Shown one piece after another: positions 40,321-48,711 of a stretch of DNA of 64,000 nt; the stretch's first letter is position 1, and every line of letters starts with the position of its first letter. The notes beneath the pieces were generated by a model. The model worked only from the letters and a program-made list of their open reading frames with translations. It ran no database searches and had not been told where the DNA came from. The stretch comes from CAVQOB01 sp963714325 (GTDB taxonomy: Bacteria > Pseudomonadota > Alphaproteobacteria > Rhizobiales > Hyphomicrobiaceae), in contig CAVQOB010000011.1 of NCBI GenBank assembly GCA_963714325.1, positions 1-64,000 on the forward strand. Reading direction: 5' to 3'. Both the position numbers and the translations under genes were made by a program.

Positions 40321-41721
40321 ATGGCGGGGACCAAGACAGCGCGTTCGCAGAGCAAACCACGGGGGTCGGTAAAACAGCCGAAGCCCGCGACTGCCCCCTA
40401 TGTGCAATCGCTCGCCGGATGCTTCGCTGGCGCCATCGGCGTGCACGGCATCGGCTCGAAAACACTCGCCGATGCACTCACGCGCCTCGACGCGCCGCTG
40501 CTGCGCCTCAAGGCCGACTATCACAACAACACGCTTCCCCTGCTGCGCATCGCCGAGGACGAAGCCGACATCATCGCCGCCGAAGCGGCCCTCGCCAAAC
40601 TCTCCAGTGGCGCCAAGACGATCATCTTTTTCGGCACCGGCGGCTCGAGCCTCGGCGGCCAAACGCTCGCGCAACTGGCGGGATGGAACATTCCCGGCAG
40701 CGCCAGCGAAGGGCAGAAGTCGCGCCCCCGCACCCGCTTCTATGACAACCTCGACGCAGAAACTCTGGCGGGCGCGCTCGCGACACTCGATCTGGCCAAA
40801 ACGCGCTTCGTCGTCACCTCGAAATCCGGCAACACCGTCGAGACACTGGTGCAGGCGATCGCCGCCCTGTCAGCCGTCACCGCCGCCGGCCTCAGCGATC
40901 GCATTCCCCACCTGTTCCTCGGGCTGACCGAACCGCCAGTGAAGGGTACGACGAACGGCCTGCGCGAACTCTTCGCCGGCCACCGCATTCCAATCCTCGA
41001 CCATCACACCGGCATCGGCGGCCGCTACTCCGTCTTGACCAACGTCGGTCTGCTGCCGGCACTCGCCCGCGGCCTCGACGTCCGCGCTGTCCGCGCTGGC
41101 GCCCGCCATGTCGTCGACGCGATGCTGGCAGCCCCCACCGCCGCTGCCTGCGTTCCAGCCAGCAGCGCCGCCGTCGCCTTTGCCCTGCACGAAAGCAAGG
41201 GCGTGACCACGCATGTCATGATGCCCTACGCCGACCGGCTCGGCCGCTTCGCGCATTGGTTCGTGCAGTTGTGGGCGGAAAGCCTCGGCAAGGATGGCAA
41301 AGGCACCAGCCCGATCGCCTGCTTGGGCCCGCTCGACCAGCACAGCCAATTGCAACTCTTCATGGATGGCCCGCACGAGCACCTGATCACCATCCTGCGC
41401 CTGCCGACCGCCGCGACCGGTTCCAAGATCGACGCCGCCATGGCCAAAAAGGCCGGCATTGGCTTCATGGCCAAGCGCACCGTCGGCGATTTGGTCGCCG
41501 CCCAAGCCGATGCGGTCGCCGCCGCACTGGCGAAGGCCGGACGCCCCGTGCGCACGATCGATGTTCCCCGGCTCGATGCCTTCGCCATGGGCGCGCTGCT
41601 CATGCATTTCATGCTCGAAACGATTTTCGTCGCGCGGTTGCTCGCGATCGATCCGTTCGACCAACCGGCCGTCGAACTCGCCAAAGTGCTGGCGCGCGAT
41701 GCGCTGGCGGTCAAACGTTGA
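40321..41721 (+). CDS. pgi: Glucose-6-phosphate isomerase
   Basis: This 466-aa protein interconverts glucose-6-phosphate and fructose-6-phosphate. SIS-domain landmarks are FFGTGGSSLGGQTLAQLAG near residue 105 and TSKSGNTVETLVQAIAAL near residue 165. The catalytic segment HTGIGGRYSVLTNVGLLPAL and the C-terminal ELAKVLARDALAVKR also fit. It is about 80 aa shorter than the enteric enzyme, as in the compact alphaproteobacterial form. It is followed after 12 bases by mutL, so the two are probably co-transcribed. Confidence 0.9.
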   Translation: MAGTKTARSQSKPRGSVKQPKPATAPYVQSLAGCFAGAIGVHGIGSKTLADALTRLDAPLLRLKADYHNNTLPLLRIAEDEADIIAAEAALAKLSSGAKTIIFFGTGGSSLGGQTLAQLAGWNIPGSASEGQKSRPRTRFYDNLDAETLAGALATLDLAKTRFVVTSKSGNTVETLVQAIAALSAVTAAGLSDRIPHLFLGLTEPPVKGTTNGLRELFAGHRIPILDHHTGIGGRYSVLTNVGLLPALARGLDVRAVRAGARHVVDAMLAAPTAAACVPASSAAVAFALHESKGVTTHVMMPYADRLGRFAHWFVQLWAESLGKDGKGTSPIACLGPLDQHSQLQLFMDGPHEHLITILRLPTAATGSKIDAAMAKKAGIGFMAKRTVGDLVAAQADAVAAALAKAGRPVRTIDVPRLDAFAMGALLMHFMLETIFVARLLAIDPFDQPAVELAKVLARDALAVKR

Positions 41722-41733
41722 GCGGAGGCCTCG

Positions 41734-43542
41734 ATGATCATTCGCCGGCTCAACCCCGAAACCATCAACCGCATCGCCGCCGGTGAGGTCGTCGAGCGGC
41801 CAGCGAGCGTCATCAAGGAACTCGTAGAAAACGCCATCGACGCCGGCGCGACCGAAATCGAAATCGTTGCCGCTGGCGGCGGGTTGTCGCTGCTGCGAGT
41901 CACCGACAACGGCCGCGGCATGGCGCGAGGCGAACTTCCCCTTGCCGTCGAACGCCATGCCACATCCAAGCTGGCCGACGATGATCTATTCAACATTCGC
42001 AATCTCGGCTTTCGCGGCGAAGCGCTGGCATCGATCGGCTCGATCGCGCACTTGAGCGTGAAATCACGTCCACCCGCCGAAAAAACCGGCGCCGGCATCG
42101 TCGTCGATCGTGGCAAGCGTGGCGCCGTCGAACCAGCCGCCGTCAATGCCGGCACCATCATCGAAGTGCGTGAACTCTTCTCGGCGACGCCAGCACGGCT
42201 GAAATTCCTGAAGTCGGAGCGCGCCGAGAACCAGGCGATCATCGACGTCGTGAAACGGCTCGCGATGGCCAGCCCCGGCGTCGGCTTCGAGGTGGTCACC
42301 GGCGACAAGGCCGGATTGCGATTTCCGCGCGTCGCCGAAACGCCGGTCGGCCACCTCTCGCGCATGGCCCGCATCGCCGGCAAAGAATTTCTCGATGATG
42401 CGCTAGCGGTCGACGGCCACCGCGACGGCATCGCCCTTTCAGGTTTCGCGGCGCTGCCGACCCTCAACCGCAACGACGCCGGCGGGCAATATCTTTTCGT
42501 CAACGGCCGTCCGGTCCGCGACAGGCTGCTGGTCGGCGCCATCCGTGCCGGCTATGGCGATCTCATCCCGCGCGGTCGCCAGCCCGTTTTCGCGCTGTTC
42601 CTGTCGCTCGACCCGCGCGAGGTCGACGTCAACGTCCATCCGGCCAAGGTCGAGGTGCGCTTTCGCGACACCGCTGGCGTCCGCAGCCTACTGGTCAACG
42701 CACTGCGCAACACGCTGGAAGCGGCCGGCCATCGCGCTTCGGCCTTCGGCGGAACACAAACCATCGCTGTGCTGCAACGCGCGGCTGCAGGTACGCCTGC
42801 CAACGCCGTGCCCCCGTCGTCGTCACAAACCTGGCGTCCACAACAGCCAACCCACGTCACGCCGGGCATGGCCGAGGCCATGCAATCGGCGTTCACCGGC
42901 CTCGCGGCGCCAAGCGCCGATGCCCGCGCCGGCGCCGAGCAACCCGCGCCGTCCCTGCTCGAACGTCCGCTCGGCGCTGCCCGCGCGCAACTGCACGAGA
43001 CCTACATCGTCGCCCAGACGCACGACAGCGTCATCATCGTCGACCAGCACGCCGCCCACGAACGCCTCGTCTACGAACGCATGAAGGCGATGCTGGCCAA
43101 CGGCGGCGTCGCCCGGCAAGGGTTGCTGATCCCGGAAATCATCACGCTCGACCCCTACGAAGTGGCAGCCCTCGAAGACGCCGCTGCCGAACTCGCCGAA
43201 CTCGGTCTCGTCATCGAAGCCTTCGGCCACGACGCGATCGCCGTGCGCGAAGTGCCAGCCTTGATCGGTGCCGGCGACATCAAGGGCCTCGTCGAAGATC
43301 TCGCGCGCGACATCGCCGGCGACAAAGGCCGGACCGCGCTCAAGCAGCGACTCGAAGCGATCTGCTCGACGTTCGCCTGCCACGGCAGCGTGCGCGCCGG
43401 CCGCCGGCTCAATGCCGACGAAATGAATGCGCTGCTGCGCGAGATGGAGGCAACACCGCTCTCCGGCCAATGCAATCATGGCCGCCCCACCTACGTCGCG
43501 TTGAAACTTGCCGATATCGAACGCCTGTTTGCACGGCGTTGA
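41734..43542 (+). CDS. mutL: DNA mismatch repair protein MutL
   Basis: This 602-aa GHKL ATPase coordinates mismatch repair with MutS. The N-terminal ATP-binding motifs are intact: INRIAAGEVVERPASVIKEL, ENAIDAGATEI, DNGRGM, and NLGFRGEALASIGSIA. The linker (about 345-410) is Pro/Ala/Gln-rich. The C-terminal domain carries the endonuclease metal motif DQHAAHERLVYE (matching DQHA-x2-E-x4-E) and CNHGRPTYV near the end. This indicates a nicking-type MutL used by bacteria without MutH. It sits 12 bases after pgi. Confidence 0.95.
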   Translation: MIIRRLNPETINRIAAGEVVERPASVIKELVENAIDAGATEIEIVAAGGGLSLLRVTDNGRGMARGELPLAVERHATSKLADDDLFNIRNLGFRGEALASIGSIAHLSVKSRPPAEKTGAGIVVDRGKRGAVEPAAVNAGTIIEVRELFSATPARLKFLKSERAENQAIIDVVKRLAMASPGVGFEVVTGDKAGLRFPRVAETPVGHLSRMARIAGKEFLDDALAVDGHRDGIALSGFAALPTLNRNDAGGQYLFVNGRPVRDRLLVGAIRAGYGDLIPRGRQPVFALFLSLDPREVDVNVHPAKVEVRFRDTAGVRSLLVNALRNTLEAAGHRASAFGGTQTIAVLQRAAAGTPANAVPPSSSQTWRPQQPTHVTPGMAEAMQSAFTGLAAPSADARAGAEQPAPSLLERPLGAARAQLHETYIVAQTHDSVIIVDQHAAHERLVYERMKAMLANGGVARQGLLIPEIITLDPYEVAALEDAAAELAELGLVIEAFGHDAIAVREVPALIGAGDIKGLVEDLARDIAGDKGRTALKQRLEAICSTFACHGSVRAGRRLNADEMNALLREMEATPLSGQCNHGRPTYVALKLADIERLFARR

Positions 43543-43558
43543 AACCTCGGAGACAACC

Positions 43559-43864
43559 ATGTCGAGCAAATTGCTGGGCGTCATCGCCGCCGCACTGGTG
43601 TTGGCCGTCCTCGCCTTCGGGCTCTGGTATCAGCGCCAGTATCCCCGCCAGATCCTGCGCACCGGCCTCGTCACCATGGACAGCAAACGGCCGGGCGGCG
43701 TGCGCATCACACTGCAAACGCGCGACGTGCAGATCCGCAACACGGTCTTTCAGGAAGTCGAAATGCCGAACGGGACCTGGATCGATTGCGCTGGCGACTG
43801 CCGCCGCGCCGCGCACGAAGCCGGCGACGGCCTTTGGGAGAAGATCGAAAGGGAGCGGCGGTAG
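43559..43864 (+). CDS. Small membrane-anchored hypothetical protein
   Basis: This 101-aa protein has one N-terminal membrane helix (SKLLGVIAAALVLAVLAFGLW). A soluble part of about 75 residues follows, with two Cys in WIDCAGDCRRAA, a C-x3-C spacing that may bind metal or form a disulfide. GGAGA precedes the ATG. It lies 16 bases after mutL and probably belongs to the same transcript. The function is unknown. Confidence 0.65.
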   Translation: MSSKLLGVIAAALVLAVLAFGLWYQRQYPRQILRTGLVTMDSKRPGGVRITLQTRDVQIRNTVFQEVEMPNGTWIDCAGDCRRAAHEAGDGLWEKIERERR

Positions 43865-43911
43865 TACCCACACCTAACGTTTGATACCCACGATGTACCC
43901 CAAAAAAAGAC

Positions 43912-44058
43912 CGTCGTGGCCGCGGAGGCGGCCACCCAAGCAAACATCAGAAACAACAAGTCTACTCGTGTAATTCTGTCCGTTGCAGACCACGGTGCAT
44001 TGCTTAATAATACAAATCGCGGATCCGTGCTTGGGTGGCCGCCTCCGCGGCCATGACG
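43912..44058. repeat. REPIN-like inverted repeat, copy 3
   Basis: The left arm (43912-43942) differs from copy 1 at one base. The right arm (44028-44058) is identical to that of copy 1. The 85-bp AT-richer centre is unrelated to the other copies. It fills most of the 307-bp gap downstream of the small membrane protein gene. Confidence 0.85.
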
Positions 44059-44171
44059 GAGACTTTGCGAACGACGGTACCATGCGTTTGACTCGGGGCA
44101 CTCTCGTCGCCGCCCCTATCGACTTTCGTCCAGTCTTGCGCAGCCGCAGGCGCAAGAGCGTCACCCGCTGA

Positions 44172-44405
44172 TCAGCGTTGCCGGGGTCCATTCTCGAACA
44201 GGCCTTGCACGGCGATCGCATGCGGACATCCCTGCGCCCGCCGCGCTTCATACCGGCGCATGGCCACGTGACCGTCGCGCAGTGCCGCGATAGTCTGTCG
44301 TGTCGTCGTCAAGTAGCGTTCCAAAGCAGTCCCCGATCGTACGCGGGATGGCGCGGTTGCTCCGGTCGAGAACAGTTTATCAATCGCAGAAATGCGCATG
44401 GTCAT
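44172..44405 (-). CDS. Small hypothetical protein, 77 aa
   Basis: The protein begins MTMRISAIDKLFSTGATAPS and has a basic helical part ALERYLTTTRQTIAALRDGH and MRRYEARRAQGC. AAGG lies just before the ATG at 44405. It follows the 80-aa gene on the same strand by 68 bases, downstream of a shared promoter with a palindromic operator (44845-44859). There is no recognised domain. The arrangement suggests two small co-regulated genes. Confidence 0.5.
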   Translation of the reverse strand: MTMRISAIDKLFSTGATAPSRVRSGTALERYLTTTRQTIAALRDGHVAMRRYEARRAQGCPHAIAVQGLFENGPRQR

Positions 44406-44473
44406 GCCGCCTTGTCGTGAGGGGTTCAAGGGAAGTCGAGACGTGCACGCAAACGTCAGTCAAGCATCCGGGG

Positions 44474-44716
44474 TTATCGTCCGGCTTCACGGCGGAGCAG
44501 TGCGATCTCTGCGGCGCTGTAGCCGAGGCGCTGCAGGCTCTCGTCGTCCTGACGCGCCAGATAGGGAGCGACAAGCCGTTCGGCTTTCGCTTCCTGCGCG
44601 GCCATCATCGCGGCATGGCCCCGGGAAAAAGCAGCGCGCATCCGGCTGAACACGGACCGGCGGCCAGCGATCCGGCCAGCTGCAAAACTGCCGGAGAGTT
44701 CGTCCAATCGCATCAT
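44474..44716 (-). CDS. Small hypothetical protein, DUF1127-like end
   Basis: This 80-aa protein begins MMRLDELSGSFAAGRIAGRR, is rich in Arg/Ala, and ends QDDESLQRLGYSAAEIALLR. The last segment resembles the C-terminal helix of DUF1127-type small proteins (short Arg-rich proteins, some linked to RNA or phosphate regulation). AAGGG lies 8 bases before ATG 44716. The palindromic operator lies about 130 bases upstream. The DUF1127 relation is tentative. Confidence 0.5.
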   Translation of the reverse strand: MMRLDELSGSFAAGRIAGRRSVFSRMRAAFSRGHAAMMAAQEAKAERLVAPYLARQDDESLQRLGYSAAEIALLRREAGR

Positions 44717-44844
44717 CGTTGCACCCTTGATCCAATGGAGTTCAGGAGCCCATTTGATGCGTTTCCTTGGCACGGCCCGCTTGCTCGCAGGTCTTTATCC
44801 GTGACGTTAAGGTAGGCGTCGCCCCCCCTTACCACAACCCCTGA

Positions 44845-44859
44845 TGCTGCATTGCAGCA
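44845..44859. promoter_or_regulatory. Candidate PhaR-type operator, site 1
   Basis: TGCTGCATTGCAGCA is a perfect odd palindrome containing CTGC-N3-GCAG, the reported binding pattern of the polyhydroxyalkanoate regulator PhaR. On the minus strand it lies just after a TATACT-like -10 (about 44866-44871), upstream of the two small genes at 44716-44172. The same palindrome, on the other strand, occurs at 48260-48274. Confidence 0.5.
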
Positions 44860-45080
44860 ATGTTCTCGAAGTATAAAATTTCTGTTATAGTTCAATCTAT
44901 TCGCAGACTGCCCGCAATGCAGGCACGGGCGCCGCACGCGCCGGCTGAGGGCGCGAATTTGTTGCTCTCACCGATGGCAAAACGCTGCATATTTGTGCGC
45001 TGCACGCTGAATAGCCCAACGCCCGCGCGGCCTGGCGCTGACAGGACTCGCAAGCGCCGATGACACCGGCATGCCCGAAC

Positions 45081-45995
45081 TCAGCCGGCAACGCAATTTC
45101 TGAGGAACGGCAACAACGCCGCCAGCGTCGCACCGGGATTTTCCTCGGCCAGAAAATGCCCCGAGAGGATCTCCTGCCCGGAGATGCCCGGCGCCCAGGC
45201 CCGCCAGACATCCAGCACATTGGCCGAGCCCTTGCCGATATAATCCGAGCCCCACAGCGTCAGCGCCGGACAGTTGATGGTGCGCCCGGCCCGCCGATCC
45301 GCAAGGTCCAACTGTCGATCGAACGTGGCGCCCGCGCGATAATCCTCGCACACCGCATGAATACGTTCCGGCGCCAGCAGCGCGCGCTCATAGGCCGCCA
45401 ATGCGCTCGGATCGAAACATCTGAGCGTCTTGTCCCGCGTCCAGCTCGCGAGCGTATGGCGCACGTAATACGCGGGTTTCCCAGCGATCAAGGACTCGGG
45501 CATCGGATGCGGCTGCGCCAGGAACGCCCAATGATAGGACTTGACGGCGCTATCGGCGGTCAGCCGCGCCCAGACTTCCGACGTCGGTAGAATGTCGATG
45601 GGAATGACGGCCCTAACCGCATCGGCGTGATCGAGCGCCATCCGATAGGCGATGCGTGCACCACGATCATGCCCCGCAACCATGAACTGGTCATGCCCCA
45701 GCGCATTCATGACGGCGCGCATTTCTGCCGCCATGGCGCGCTTGGAATAAGAGACATGCTCCGCATCCCCCTGCGGCGCGTGGCTCGCGCCGTAGCCGCG
45801 CATATCCGCCATCACCAGCGTGAATTCGCTCGCTAATGCTGGCGCAATTCGATGCCAGCAGACGTGCGTCTGCGGATAACCGTGGATGAGCAGCAACGGC
45901 GGGCCGTGGCCGCCGATGCGCGCAAAGATCGATCCGGCCGGACCAGCGATGTGGCGGCTTTCAAATCCGGGCAAGAGGTCAGGGATTGCGCTCAT
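45081..45995 (-). CDS. Fluoroacetate (haloacetate) dehalogenase-type alpha/beta hydrolase
   Basis: This 304-aa alpha/beta hydrolase has an Asp nucleophile in GHDRGAR instead of the usual Ser. From the ATG at 45995 (AGGAG about 9 bases upstream) the residues fall at Asp110 (nucleophile), Arg111, Arg114, Asp134, His155, Trp156, Trp185, Tyr219 and His280. These are the positions I recall for the catalytic triad, carboxylate clamp and fluoride pocket of the Rhodopseudomonas palustris fluoroacetate dehalogenase. The expected reaction is hydrolytic removal of halide from fluoroacetate or chloroacetate to give glycolate in the cytoplasm. It stands alone on the minus strand; no halide exporter is adjacent. 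Confidence 0.88.
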   Translation of the reverse strand: MSAIPDLLPGFESRHIAGPAGSIFARIGGHGPPLLLIHGYPQTHVCWHRIAPALASEFTLVMADMRGYGASHAPQGDAEHVSYSKRAMAAEMRAVMNALGHDQFMVAGHDRGARIAYRMALDHADAVRAVIPIDILPTSEVWARLTADSAVKSYHWAFLAQPHPMPESLIAGKPAYYVRHTLASWTRDKTLRCFDPSALAAYERALLAPERIHAVCEDYRAGATFDRQLDLADRRAGRTINCPALTLWGSDYIGKGSANVLDVWRAWAPGISGQEILSGHFLAEENPGATLAALLPFLRNCVAG

Positions 45996-46046
45996 CACGG
46001 CCACTCCTGGCTTTGGAACCGGCTTGGAGTATGGCTTAGGTGACGC

Positions 46047-46520
46047 TCAGCGCAAGGCGCGGCGGATATAACCAGCAACACTGCTTTCGAGATATTGGGC
46101 TTTACACGAAGCACCGACGAACCGTGTCACTTCGCGCCCGTGCCGATCAAACAGGACGGCAACGGGGCCGTCGACATCTTGCACCGCGCTCTTCAATCGA
46201 TAGCTGCCGGGCTTTGCGCTGCCTTCCGCCGACCGATAGATCAACGGCGCTTTCGACTGCATTGTCGAACTGCGGTAAGCGCGGCCGCCTTCGGCGCGAA
46301 ACGCCTCGCAAGGCTCGCAATCATCCTTCTCATAGACCACTAAGGTCGCCGTGTCCGAAATCGGTCCACCCTCGACGTGTTCAGGCGTCTGCAGATGGAT
46401 AGCCAGCGCCAGCGAGACGCTGACCAGTGAGACGCCGCCCGCAATCAACAGGATGTGCAATCGATCGACATAGCGATCAATCCACTTTCCCGGTCGCTTG
46501 GCTGGCTGTTCGGCTGGCAT
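46047..46520 (-). CDS. Membrane-anchored thioredoxin-like protein
   Basis: This 157-aa protein from ATG 46520 (MPAEQPAKRPGKW) has one membrane helix (LHILLIAGGVSLVSVSLALA). A periplasmic domain follows, beginning TATLVVYEKDDCEPCEAF with a CEPC redox motif. A later Cys and FDRHGREVTRFVGA match the end of a thioredoxin-like fold (SoxW/DsbE-like). It is likely a periplasmic thiol reductase or carrier. It stands alone, with no cytochrome or sox genes nearby. A longer frame upstream runs into palindromic repeats and is not supported. Confidence 0.7.
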   Translation of the reverse strand: MPAEQPAKRPGKWIDRYVDRLHILLIAGGVSLVSVSLALAIHLQTPEHVEGGPISDTATLVVYEKDDCEPCEAFRAEGGRAYRSSTMQSKAPLIYRSAEGSAKPGSYRLKSAVQDVDGPVAVLFDRHGREVTRFVGASCKAQYLESSVAGYIRRALR

Positions 46521-46555
46521 GTCGATGGAGTCCCTGACTGCCGTAAAGTCAAAGC

Positions 46556-46722
46556 CTAGTGTCCCGTTTTCGAAGTTCGCATACAGTCCGCCGCACATCG
46601 GAGCTGCGAACTTCGGAAACACAAGGAACACTAGAATTATGAGTTTCTAGTGTGGCTTTGGTTCGGAAGTTCCAACTGAAGGGCGCGGCGGATGCCTAGG
46701 AACTTCCGAACCGCCACACTAG
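46556..46722. repeat. Two tandem palindromic elements with CTAGTGT ends
   Basis: Hairpin 1 spans 46556-46634, with end arms CTAGTGT / ACACTAG and inner arms CGAAGTTCGC / GCGAACTTCG. Hairpin 2 spans 46647-46722, with arms starting CTAGTGTGG and ending CCACACTAG; inner arms GGTTCGGAAGTTCC / GGAACTTCCGAACC are perfect. Both share end motifs, which suggests two members of one miniature-element family. They occupy the 325-bp gap between the thioredoxin-like and AcuI-like genes. Confidence 0.75.
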
Positions 46723-46845
46723 CCCTTGAAGGTAAATCCCGCGTTCACGCGCCATTCATCCAACGCCAACGGTGCATCCGCAGTCAGCGTATTTCCGCCA
46801 TTGGTAAGCGGATGCTTAACGGTTGCCCGCTCTTGGCGCGGCCTA

Positions 46846-47844
46846 TCAGCTGACCGACAGGACCACCCGGCCGCGCACCTTGCCGGCGAGGATGTCGGTG
46901 GCCAGCGCCACCACGTCGGCCAGCGGCCGCACGGTCGTCATGGCCTGGAGTTTAGCCGGGACCATGTCACGCGCGAGCCGCTGCCAGGCAGCCATCCGCA
47001 GAGGCTTCGGCGCCATGACGCTATCGATACCCGCCAACGTCACGCCGCGCAGGATGAACGGGGCGACGGATGCCGGCAGGTCCATGCCCTGCGCCAGGCC
47101 GCAGGCCGCAACCGCGCCGCCATACATGGTCTGAGCGATGGTATTGGCAAGCGTGGTCGAGCCGACGCTGTCGACCGCTGCCGCCCAGCGTTCCCGACCG
47201 AGCGGCCGCGCCGTCCCCGAGAGTTCCGTGCGATCGATCACCTCGGCGGCCCCAAGCGATTTGAGATAGCCGTGCTCTTGGCTGCGCCCGGTTGCAGCGA
47301 TAACGCGGTAGCCAAGGCCCGACAACAGCGCAATCGCCACCGATCCAACGCCCCCCGCCGCCCCCGTCACCAACACCGGACCGCGCGCTGGTGCTGCGCC
47401 GAGCGCCTCCAACCTCAACACCGCCAACATGGCGGTGTAGCCGGCGGTCCCAATCGCCATGCTCGCTTCACCCGACAATTCAGCAGGCCGCTGGATGAGC
47501 CAATCACCTTTCACGCGGGCGAGGCCGGCATAGCCACCGAAATGGGTTTCGCCGACGCCCCAGCCATTCAAAATAACCGCGTCCCCGGCTTTGAATTCGG
47601 CATGCTCGGACGACACGACTTGGCCGGTAAAATCGATGCCCGGAATCATCGGCCAGCGTCGGACAACCGGCGCTTGGCCGGTGATCGCAAGCCCGTCCTT
47701 GTAGTTGAGCGTCGAGTGACTGACGCGGACCGTCACATCCCCCGGCATCAGATCGGCTTCCGAGAGCTCACTCCAGGCGACCTGCTGCCCCGCGTCACCC
47801 TTCGAAATGACCAGCGCCCTGAACTGTCCGGTAAACCGCTCCAT
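46846..47844 (-). CDS. MDR-family oxidoreductase, acrylyl-CoA reductase (AcuI/YhdH) type
   Basis: This 332-aa zinc-free medium-chain reductase belongs to the YhdH/YhfP quinone-oxidoreductase group that includes AcuI, which reduces acryloyl-CoA to propionyl-CoA with NADPH. Features are HSTLNYKDGLAITG, PGIDFTGQVVSSEH, GWGVGETHFGGYAGLARV, the Rossmann motif VLVTGAAGGVGSVAIALL, and the end ILAGKVRGRVVLSV. It is a cytoplasmic enzyme alone on the minus strand. Its exact substrate (acryloyl-CoA or another enone) cannot be proven here. Confidence 0.85.
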   Translation of the reverse strand: MERFTGQFRALVISKGDAGQQVAWSELSEADLMPGDVTVRVSHSTLNYKDGLAITGQAPVVRRWPMIPGIDFTGQVVSSEHAEFKAGDAVILNGWGVGETHFGGYAGLARVKGDWLIQRPAELSGEASMAIGTAGYTAMLAVLRLEALGAAPARGPVLVTGAAGGVGSVAIALLSGLGYRVIAATGRSQEHGYLKSLGAAEVIDRTELSGTARPLGRERWAAAVDSVGSTTLANTIAQTMYGGAVAACGLAQGMDLPASVAPFILRGVTLAGIDSVMAPKPLRMAAWQRLARDMVPAKLQAMTTVRPLADVVALATDILAGKVRGRVVLSVS

Positions 47845-48404
47845 GAACCCTCACAACTCCTGCCGATGCCACGTATCGCATCTACGCCGAGGCCTGTCGC
47901 CGCGTCGATACCTTTGAACGTCGCGCCCCATGACGCGCCCGGCGCGTGCCATCCCCGACGCCATTGCCGCCGACGCACGAAACCGATTGCGCGTTATTTC
48001 TGCCACAGTTCAGCCAAGCTCAATCAGCGACACCAAAAATCGTAGGTCGCTTGAAATTCAAAATCATACCACCGCGTTGCTTGCATCGCCTCGATTTTCG
48101 CAGCGCTAGTGTCATCAAAACTTACCAATGGCCTGTAATTTTTAAAGTATAACCGCCGTTTTTCTGTCTTTTATATTATATAAGACGCTGCCAATGCACT
48201 GTGTCCGCGCCACGGTTCGCACGATGCACTTTAGAAACACTTCTAGAGACATGAAGAATTGCTGCAATGCAGCACCGATTTTCCTTGGCAAGCGCGGCAA
48301 TCGCGTCTTAGCCTTTGGTCTATGCGCCGGTTTGCAGGCGATTAAGACGAGGCGCCGCTGTGGTCTTGCTGTGGCGGTCCAGAGTTAAAAATGAGGAGGC
48401 ACCG
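47845..48404. other. Intergenic region, AT-rich in the middle, with an operator-like palindrome
   Basis: No gene is seen. Around 48155-48185 the sequence is markedly AT-rich (TTTTATATTATATAAG) and could hold a promoter for the tiny gene at 48405. The PhaR-type palindrome is at 48260-48274. Confidence 0.5.
48260..48274. promoter_or_regulatory. Candidate PhaR-type operator, site 2
   Basis: TGCTGCAATGCAGCA is the reverse complement of site 1 and a perfect 15-bp palindrome containing CTGC-N3-GCAG. It lies 130 bases before the 27-residue gene at 48405, downstream of an AT-rich promoter-like stretch. Confidence 0.5.
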
Positions 48405-48488
48405 ATGACAACGACAATGAGGCTGAACGTGCTTGCCGCACTGACGTCCTTCGCATTCCTCGCTGCAATCATCTTCGGGATGCTCTGA
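48405..48488 (+). CDS. 27-residue membrane microprotein
   Basis: The gene encodes a 27-aa peptide starting MTTTMRLNVLAALTSFAF with a single hydrophobic helix ending FGML. A strong AGGAGG lies 7 bases upstream of the ATG, and a rho-independent terminator (48645-48687) lies downstream. This makes it a credible tiny gene despite its size. Similar tiny hydrophobic peptides (N-V-L-A-A-x-x-S-F-A-F) are, as I recall, frequent in Bradyrhizobium relatives. The PhaR-type palindrome upstream suggests regulation. Confidence 0.6.
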   Translation: MTTTMRLNVLAALTSFAFLAAIIFGML

Positions 48489-48644
48489 CATCCACGGGTT
48501 GGCTTCATCACCGGGCAAGAGACGAAAGGCATTCTAAAAGGCATTCTGTAAGATACACATTTTGCAAACAAACGTTTTGTTATCGGATTTCAATCCCCCC
48601 GGATCCCCAAGCCTCCCCCCGAGGCCGAATTCCGATAGCATCAG

Positions 48645-48687
48645 GAGAGGCGCGGTTGGTCCCCCCTGACGCGCCTCTCATTTTTTT
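48645..48687 (+). terminator. Rho-independent terminator
   Basis: Stem arms GAGAGGCGCG (48645-48654) and CGCGCCTCTC (48670-48679) pair perfectly, followed by A and seven T. It would end the transcript of the 27-residue gene and insulate it from the convergent caspase gene. Confidence 0.85.
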
Positions 48688-48711
48688 CACTCGACTTCAT
48701 CGCGCCCAACT

